From Prorocentrum cordatum (Eukaryota > Sar > Dinophyceae > Prorocentrales > Prorocentraceae): a stretch of 64,000 nt of DNA. Of this stretch, positions 56,603-64,000 are shown in pieces. Position 1 is the first letter of the stretch. Each line of letters opens with the position of its first letter. The notes beneath the pieces were generated by a model. That model was not told where the DNA came from and did no database searches. It worked only from the letters and a program-made list of their open reading frames with translations. The position numbers and the translations under genes are program-made. The stretch is taken from positions 222,501-286,500 of the forward strand of contig CAUYUJ010015704.1 of NCBI GenBank assembly GCA_963575745.1, in the 5' to 3' direction.

Positions 56603-57617
56603 AGTGTTTGGTCGCGCTCGCGCTCTTGCGACTTCTTCAGAATGTGGTTCAACATTATTAGTTGAATTCTGCCAGCTGGGCCCCTCGCGCCGAGCGCCGA
56701 CATCGCTCGCGCGCCCAGGCGCGCGCTGGGGGGGGGGGGGGGGGGGGGCGCGATCCGCGTCAGATCATGCCACGCGGGGCACTCTCGCGCGTCGGCCGCG
56801 CGCGCATGTCGAACCCCGCCCAAGCCCTTCATCGCCGACGAGAGGGCGCCGTCATCGTCGACGGCGCGACCAGCATCGGCGTCGTCACTGGCCGCGCCGC
56901 CGCCATTGTCAACGTCGCCACCATCGCGTATGCTGTCGTGGACGTTGCCATGGTGGCGCGCCCGCCCAAGTCGCCGACTCGCACACATGCGCCCGCTGGG
57001 GCGCGCCCCGCGGTCAGCGCCGCCGCGGCCGCGTCGGTCGCGCCAGACCAGCTGGCCGCTGCGCGCGCGCATGCGCGGGCCAGCGCGGCCGCAGAGATGC
57101 ACCAGCCAACGCCCAGCACCCGTGGCAGTCGCCGCCGCTCGCGTCTTGCAAGATAGGTCGCGGGTTGGCGGGCGGCGCGGTTTCGCGAGCAGTGGAGTTG
57201 GTAACTGCGAGATCCACAAGTGCTTTGCGCAACGTAGGTTTTAATTTCTCGAGTGAATGCTGCCCCCCCCTCCCCCCCCCCAGGATTATTGGCGCCCCTG
57301 CTTCGCGCTGCAGTTCGCATGTGATTCCGCCGCGTCGTCTTACATATGAACTCGCACCATCCCAGCTTATCTGGCATCGACCCCCCCCCCCCCTCCGCCA
57401 TTCTCTGCAACGAATATCATGCGCGCGCTCGCCTATCAAAACCCATCAGTTGTCAGGGGCCCCCTGCAGCAGATGGGGCGAAGTGCGCGCGCGTCGTCGC
57501 GCGTGCATGTCGAAATCCTTCGCACCCTCGCGTTTCGTCGGGGTTGCACACTCCGAAGAACACATGAAACAATGATTTCGCCACGCGGCTTATACACATA
57601 TATATATGTATATATGT

Positions 57618-57658
<41 letters not shown>

Positions 57659-58520
57659 CATACATATATACACACGTACATATTATAAGCATGCGCGCGT
57701 GCTGTTGCGAGTTCTTAAGAAACCATCGGGCTTTCAACATTGCACGAAACGCTGCCAAGCGGGCTTGGCGCGCGCATGTCGAAGTAGTTCGAACGCCCTC
57801 GCGCGCGCTGCTGCGAACACCCCCTTCAACAGATGGGGCGAAGCGCGCGCGCGCGCTGCAATCCGACACGCATTTTAGGTTTCGCAAGGATTTCGAAACC
57901 CAGTGTCCCGCGCGCTCGCCCAAGTCGCCGACTCGCGGTGAAGTGCCCGCTCGGATGTGCCCAGCGGTCATTGCCGCTGCGGCCGCGCCGGTCGCGCCAG
58001 ACTAGCTGGCCGCCGCGCGCGCGCATGCGCGGGCTAGCGCGGCCGCAGAGATGCACCAACCAATGCCAAGCACCCATCGCAATCGCCGCCGCGTTGGTTC
58101 GGCAAACCCATTTGCGGGTGGGCGGGCGGGATGATTGCGCGAGCAGTGGGTTTGACAACTCACTGCGAACGAAAATCCGTTATCATTCCTTGAAGTAGAA
58201 CAGATCCTGCCCCCTGGGATTATCGGCGCTCTGTTTCGCGTTGAAATTCGCCCTTGGTTCTGCCGAGTTGTCCAGCCCGCATGTGAACTCATTCTATCCC
58301 AGGGGAGTCGGCCGAGACCCCCTGCGCCATCCCCTGCAACTAGTAGAATGTGCTCACATTCGTTGATTATGAACCATCAGTTGTTATGAATTCTTTGCAA
58401 GCGACGGAACGAAGTGCACGCGCGCGCGTCGTCTCGCGCGCATGCCGAAACCCGTCAAAAAACCTGAGGTGTCGCAGGGATTTGCAGACCGAGTTTCCAA
58501 TATCCCCAGTGCGGCCCTAC
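56603..58520. repeat. CG-hairpin dispersed repeat, copies 3 and 4
   Basis: Two copies in tandem order. In each, a GCGCATGCGCGGGC/GCGGCCGCAGAGATGCACCA module (57,070; 58,022) precedes the GGGCGGG…GCGAGCAGTGG module (57,155; 58,110), a GATTAT.GGCGC module (57,286; 58,217) and a CGAAGTGC.CGCG hairpin module (57,478; 58,410). TA repeats lie at 57,600-57,675. Ala/Arg-rich ORFs are incidental. Confidence 0.85.
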
Positions 58521-58529
58521 CTAGAAGTT

Positions 58530-58905
58530 GGAGCCCCTAGGAAAGCAGCATCAGCTGCTATGCTATGCTATGGTGCGCTATGCTATGTTATGCTATGCTA
58601 TGCGATGCTAGGTTATGGCAATCTATGCTATGACATGCTGTGCTATGCTATGCTGTGATCGGCTATGATATGTGTTAAGCTGCGCTTTGCTATGAATTGC
58701 TATACTATGGTATGCTATGCTATGCTATGCTATGCTGCGCTATGCTATGCTACGCTATGCTGGGCTATGTCATGGTATGCTGTGCTGCGCTATACTATGC
58801 TACGCCATGCTGTGCTGTGCTGTGCTCTGCGATGCTAAAGCCCAGCGAAGCTAAGATGAAGGCAAGTTGAGCTACGATAGACCTGAGCTAAGATGAAGAT
58901 AAGCT
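58530..58905. repeat. (CTATG)n and AAGCTAAGATGA repeats
   Basis: Degenerate TATGC pentamers at 58,555-58,840, then AAGCTAAGATGA-like units to 58,935. Confidence 0.95.
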
Positions 58906-59412
58906 AAACTAAGCTGAAATAAGCTAAGCTAAGATGAGATAGAACGCGCTCGTGGGGCCCGACAAACTAGAAGGGGGGGCCCAGCTTGAAGCTACCCCCC
59001 TCCCCCCTTCCTTGCTAAAAGGGGGGGGGGCTTCGGACCCCCCCCCCCTCCCCCTTTTTTCGTGGTCCGGAGAAGAAGGGGGGGGGGCTTCCAAGCTACC
59101 CCCCCCTTCCCTCCCTTTAATTGGGCCGGGGTGAGCCACCCCCCCCCCTTTGAAAGGGGGGGGGGCTTCGGAAGCTACCTCCCCCCTCCCCCTCTTTTCG
59201 TGGCCGGAAAAGGGAGGGGGGGGCTTCCAAGCTACACCCCCCCCCTCCCTCGTTTTCATAGAGATGGGGCGAGCCACCCCCCCCCTTCGAAAGGGGGGGG
59301 GGGGCTTTGGAACCCCCCCCCCTTCCCTTCCTTGGTGCAAAAGGGGGGAAGGGGCTTGAACCCCCCCCCCCTTCCCCCTTTTGGCCGCCCAGCTCCCGGA
59401 GCCATCGCCCTC
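58906..59412. repeat. Left arm of a 3.9-kb inverted repeat
   Basis: About seven units of GGGGCTTCNAAGCTACCCCC with long G and C runs. The inner end TTTTGGCCGCCCAGC.CCCGGAGCC pairs with 62,287-62,318, and the outer end near 58,930 pairs less well with 62,790-62,820. Confidence 0.8.
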
Positions 59413-59512
59413 TCTTTCGCCTCCATTTATTCCCGCCCCTCTCCCTCCTCCTCTTCTTCCTTTTGCCTCCTCCTCTTCCTCGTCCTCCTCATCCTCCTCA
59501 TAGTCATCATCG

Positions 59513-59601
<89 letters not shown>

Positions 59602-59940
59602 GTACTCCCCCGCGGGTCCTTCCGTTCCGTTCCTCCTCCTCCTCCTCCTCCTCGGTTTTCTCCTCCTCCTCCTCCTCAATGTTTCCCTCCTCCTCCTCCT
59701 CCTCCTCCTCCCCATCCGCCTCCCCCATCCTCCGCCTCTTCCTCCCCCAGCTGGCCGCCGTCTTACACGAACACTGCCAAACCTGACGGGCTGGCGTTCT
59801 CCGAATTTCACTTCGTGCCAACTTTCGGGGGGAATAGTATTTGTCCCAACCCTCCTTGGTTGGGTATTCGTTTTGAATAGAGCAGTGTGGTCTCCACTTC
59901 CTCCTTCCCGCCCCGTCTCCCTCCTGCCTCCTCCTGTCTT
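59413..59940. repeat. (TCC)n and (CAT)n microsatellites
   Basis: TCC at 59,440-59,495, about 30 CAT/ATC triplets at 59,505-59,602, TCC at 59,630-59,710. The rest is unrecognised. Confidence 0.95.
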
Positions 59941-60966
59941 GCTTGCGGGGGGCTGCGATCTGTGAAACTGTCGCCACTTTCGAGGCTTGCTGGGGGGCCC
60001 AGCACAGTGACGCCACGGGCGGACCCAAATTAGACCTCGCCATCCCTGGGGGGCTGCGATCTGTGAAACTGTCGCCACTTTCGAGGCTTGCTGGGGGGCC
60101 CAGCACAGTGACGCCACGGGCGGACCAAAATTCTTGACGCTTCGCGTATCCCCACCAGCCCATCCTACACCAGGCACTCGAACGAAGAGCGCCGATGATC
60201 GGCAGCTGCTTTCCTCCCCTCTTCCTCCTTCTCCTCCGCCTTCTCCTCCTCCTCCTCTCCTCATCCTCCCTCTCCTCCTCCTCCTCCTCCTCCTCCTCCT
60301 CCTCCTCCTCCTCCTCCTCCTCCTCCTCCGCCTCCTCCGCCTCTTCCTCCTCCCTGGTGGCGTATTGGAAGTGTCTTCGAACGTTTTGGTGGGCTCTTGG
60401 GCCTTGCGGGCGGGCGGGCGGCGCTCCGCCCGCCCGCGCGCAGAGCCCAAGAGGGGGTCCAAGACGTCTTTTGGAACAATCTTGGAGGAGATCGATCAAC
60501 GAAGGGGGGTTCCCTAATTACAGCCCCCCCCTCAGGAGCCACGATCCTCGTGATGGGTGTCGAATTTTAGCCTTCCCAGGAATCGATCTTGGACGCTCTA
60601 ACTACCCGCGGCCCCCCCTGTCCAGGTCAGTGGGGAGGGCGTCGGGGGAGGGGTAAACCCCTCCCCGAAGGGGAAGAAGGAGGGGTGGACGAGGAAACGC
60701 TCTAAACCACCGACGCCCAGAGGGCTGGTGGGATTAGACCTCGCCATCCCTGGGGTGCTGCGATCTGTGAAACTGTCGCCACTTTCGAGGCCTGCTGGGG
60801 GGCCCAGCACAGTGACGCCACGCGCGGACCCAAATTAGACCTCGCCATCCCTGGGGGGCTGCGATCTGTGAAACTGTCGCCACTTTCGAGGCCTGCTGGG
60901 GGGCCCAGCACAGTGACGCCACGCGCGGACTCAGATTAGACCTCGCCATCCCTGGGGGGCTGTGAT
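59941..60966. repeat. 104-bp repeat in two clusters around a TCC tract
   Basis: GGGCTGCGATCTGTGAAACT and GTCGCCACTTTCGAGGC recur at 59,952, 60,053, 60,758 and 60,855, with a partial copy at 60,957. Between the clusters lie TCC triplets (60,210-60,340) and a CGGGCGGGCGGCGCTCCGCC palindrome near 60,410-60,440. Confidence 0.9.
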
Positions 60967-61619
60967 CTGAGATCCCCGCTTTCGAAGTGGCTAGGGTTGC
61001 TCATGGATTGCAACTAATCAGCTTTGTCTAGTCCTTGTCCTGAAGCCAGTGTCCTGCGAGTCTCCCGAATTCCGAATTCGCTCCGTCATCGCCCCCTTTA
61101 TAAAGTGTCCTGAACTATTTGCGCCCCGCGTTTGCGCAGGGGTTGGGTACGTCGCCAGGGTAATTTTTCGTTCTCGGGCGTTGGCACGGGACGAGTTGAA
61201 TGATACACTTGCGCTGCAATCGATTGCAATCCATTGGATTGCAAACGATTCGATTGCAATCCATTGGATTGCAATCGATTGGATTGCAATCGGTTGAATT
61301 GCAAACGATTCAATCGATTGGATTGCAGGGGAGGGACAGGACGGAAGGGAGGGAGGGGAGGAGAGGGAGGGGAGGGAGGAGATGGAACGAAGGGTGGGGA
61401 GGGAGGGGAGGGAGCCAAGCTAGGTGCGCTCGCGTCATATCTGACGTCCTACCCCTCCCTCCCATCCCTTACCATGGCGCTGATTTTCTCTACCCGCGGA
61501 CGCGTGTCGTAGCGGACCTGTGGCTCCGCGCGCGCGTGCGTAGTGGGTGGTGGTGCACGTGCGTGCGTGCGTTGGTGTGTGCGTGGTTGTCGTGGTGGTG
61601 GTGGTGTTAGTGGTGGTGG

Positions 61620-61650
<31 letters not shown>

Positions 61651-62286
61651 GCTGGTGCTGGTGGGGGTGGTGGTGCTGGTGGTGGTGGTGGTGGTACTGG
61701 TGCTGGTGCTGGTGGTGGTGGTTGTGGTGGTGGTGGTGGTGGTGGTGGTGGTGGTGGCGGTGCGGCGCGGTGGTGGCGGGCGGATGGGCGCGCGAGAAAA
61801 AGGCCCGCGCTGGGGCGAGAACGCCATCCTGAACGACGGAGGCCAAACACCGATCCGAAAATGAGGCCCAGAGGCCCACGCTGCAGCGGGAGCACGATTC
61901 GGAACGATTCGGGAGCAGAAATGAGGCCGGCGCCTCAACGAGAGCAGCATTTTGGGGAAAAATGGCGCCGGCGCCTCAGCGAGAGTCGTTTCCCGGGATA
62001 TCCCGGGGATCCTGTGTGTAAAAAACAGTACGCGGAGGGTGCGCGGCCATCACCCGGACGCCATCAGGGGAAGAGGGAGAGTATTTTCAGATTGAGTAAT
62101 TGTGGAGGGAGGTGGGGAGGGGGATTGCAGTGGAATGGAGCGCAATCGATTGCAAGCGATGCGATTGGGATTTTCGATCCTCGATCGTTGATCGTCGATC
62201 GTCCATCCTCGATCGTGGATTGTTCATTTTGGATCGTCCATCCTCGATCGTCCATCCTCGATCGTGGATTGTTCCTCGATCGTGGA
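60967..62286. repeat. Minisatellites: GATTGCAATC, (GGT)n, CGATCGTGGAT
   Basis: GATTGCAATCC units at 61,217-61,330, GGT triplets at 61,590-61,770 and TCGATCGTGGATCGTCCATC units at 62,165-62,290. No gene is recognised in the remaining parts. Confidence 0.85.
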
Positions 62287-62845
62287 TCGTGGAGGCTCCG
62301 GGGGCTGGGCGGCCAAAGGGGGGAAGGGGGGGGGGGCTTCAAGCCCCCCCCCCCTTTGGCACAAAGGGGGGGAGCGGGGGGGGGGGCTTCCAGCAGGGTG
62401 GCTCCAAGGGAGGGGGGGTAGCTTAAGCACCCCCTTCCCTTTGGAAAGGGGGGTAGGGGGGGGTAGCTTCCGGGGCGGCCAAAAAGGGGGGGGGGTGGGT
62501 AGCTTCCAAGCACCCCCCCCCCTTTGCACGAAAGGGGGGGGGGGGGGGGTAGCTTCCAGCAGGGCAGCGCCAAGGGAGGGGGGGGGTAGCTTAAGCACCC
62601 GCCCCCCTTTGGAAAGGGGGGGAGGGGGGGGAGCTTCCGGGGAGGGCCCAAGAGGGGAGGGGGGGGGTAGCTGTAAGCCCCCCCCCCCTTGCAAAAAAAA
62701 GGGGGGTAGGGGGGGGGGTGCTTCCAACAAGGGCGGCTCAAGGGAGGGGGGGGTAGCTTAAGCCTAGCCCCCCCTCCCCTTTGCTCGGGTCCTGTGGGCG
62801 CGCTCTCTCATGAGATGAGATAAGCAACGCTAAGCTAAGGGGACG
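62287..62845. repeat. Right arm of the 3.9-kb inverted repeat
   Basis: Units of GGGGGTAGCTTCC with CCCCCCTTTGG, the reverse complement of those at 58.9-59.4 kb, ending in AAGCAACGCTAAGCTAAG. Confidence 0.8.
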
Positions 62846-62939
62846 TAACTGGGGGAACCGCGGGGCGGATACTGGGGGAACCGCCCGGGGCGCTTTCCAC
62901 TGCCCGGCCCCTTTAAACCCAGAGAATAAGAACCCTTCT

Positions 62940-64000
62940 AGGCAGAGCCTAGGTAGGGAAAAACATGTCTAAACACACATGGTTTCGCAACGCGGATTTT
63001 CAATCAACAAATTAGTTTTCACGCACTTGCGAAAGGCTTAAGAAAACCATTGTTTGATCAACGTTCTCATTACATGCTGCCCTACGGGGCTTCGCACGCG
63101 CGCGTGTCGAAGTCGTTGCAACGCCCTTGCGCGCGTGCTGTCGCAGGAATACTCTGCGAGCAATGGGGTGAAGTGCGCGCGCGCGCGCGTCTTCGCGCGC
63201 GCGCGCCGGAATCCTTCCAGAACGTTAGGTGTCGTAAGAATTTCGAAATCGAGCGTCGCGAAACCAAACAAAAAACAAAACCATTGTTTCGCAGCGACAG
63301 TGTTCAAAGAAGACCATCGTTTCTTCTTCAACATATCCATGGAATTATGCCATGATGGCCAGTCGCGCCGCATGACAAAATCATTGGCGCGCCCTTGCGC
63401 GTGCTGGGGGCGCGGTCCGTGCCAAGTAATGCCGCGCGGGCCACTGTCGCCCGTCGGCCGCGCGCGCGCGTGCCGAACCCCTTCCAGAAACTTTCGCCGA
63501 CGCGAGGACGCCGTCCTTGTCGTCTGCGTGATCAGCATCGGCGCCGTCACTGGCTGCGCCGTCGTCGTTGTCAACATGCCCCCAGCATCGCTACGATCAT
63601 CGTCGTGTCTAGCGTTGTCGACGTTGCCATGGTAACGCATTTGCGTCGGTCGCGCCAAACTAGCCGTCCTCTGCGCGCGCGCGTGCGCGGGCTGTCGCAG
63701 CCGCAGGGGCGCGCCAGCCAACGCCATGCACTCATCGCAATCGCCACCGCATGGATTTTGCAGACCAAATTGCAGGTGGGTGGGTGGGATGATTGCGCGT
63801 GCAGTGGAGTCGACCAGCTCAAGTTCGGTTGGGTGAACTCTCTTTTATTGGCGCCCCTTATCGCATTTAAAATTGTATATGGTTCTGCACCATCGTCCAA
63901 TTAAATATGAACTTGTGCCATCACAGTCCAGCCAGTATCGACCCCCTGCGTCATCCTCTACAACACATACTCTGCGCGCGCATTCGTTGATCCAAAACCA
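62940..64000. repeat. CG-hairpin dispersed repeat, copy 5 (runs off the window)
   Basis: Order as in the other copies: ACATGGTTTCGCAACGCGGA (62,980), the CG hairpin (63,170-63,210), a CGGCGCCGTCACTGGC module (63,539), GCGCGTGCGCGGGC (63,683), the GGTGGGTGGGTGGGATG / GCAGTGGAG module (63,776) and TTATTGGCGCCCC (63,846). It continues to the last base. Confidence 0.85.

Overview
The window looks like nuclear DNA of a GC-rich dinoflagellate. A stretch at 17,880-17,896 is identical to 17 nt of the dinoflagellate trans-spliced leader and sits 21 nt before the start codon of an intronless ORF. The coding remnants resemble gag, reverse transcriptase and tyrosine recombinase proteins common in dinoflagellates. 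There are no bacterial operons, rRNAs or tRNAs I can support, and no intact host gene I can name. A high-GC genus such as Prorocentrum is possible, but that is inference. Most of the 64 kb is repeat DNA; nearly all coding remnants are broken. Many breaks are one-base indels in homopolymers, so decay and assembly error cannot be told apart from one sequence. Layout: 0.1-3.7 kb holds two tandem arrays (about 245 bp, then a 67-bp satellite often seen as 134-bp dimers). 3.9-11.5 kb is simple sequence, including an inverted arrangement around a GGGGACAGT minisatellite. 12.3-13.2 kb is the 5' end and N-terminal gag half of a retroelement. 13.7-19.8 kb carries three broken, unrecognised genes; the last has the spliced-leader relic. 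21.9-27.1 kb is a decayed retroelement: gag, a 192-bp MITE-like insert, reverse transcriptase, RNase H, tyrosine recombinase, a cytosine-methyltransferase-like region, and B1-A2-B2 repeats at its right end. It may be the other half of the 12.3-kb fragment. 27-43 kb is mostly repeats: two inverted copies of a CTTGGGGCC-rich element (29.7 and 33.7 kb), a 73-bp tandem repeat (32.9 kb), and an array at 34.9-38.4 kb whose units each carry a 40-nt hairpin. 44.2-45.2 kb is a 5'-truncated LINE and 45.8-46.7 kb an unrecognised broken gene. 49,555-56,602 is the best-preserved mobile element, a tyrosine-recombinase retrotransposon of PAT/Ngaro-like layout. Its split direct repeats (A1 ... B1 A2 B2) are complete: A1 and A2 are both 108 bp, B1 and B2 both 172 bp. 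It lies inside a CG-rich dispersed repeat that also occurs at 20.2, 48.5, 56.6-58.5 and 63 kb. The right end, 58.9-62.8 kb, is a large inverted repeat with poly-G/C-rich arms around microsatellites and a 104-bp repeat. In both tyrosine-recombinase elements, gag would package the RNA, reverse transcriptase and RNase H would copy it, and the recombinase would insert a circular copy using the split repeats. Both look inactive here.
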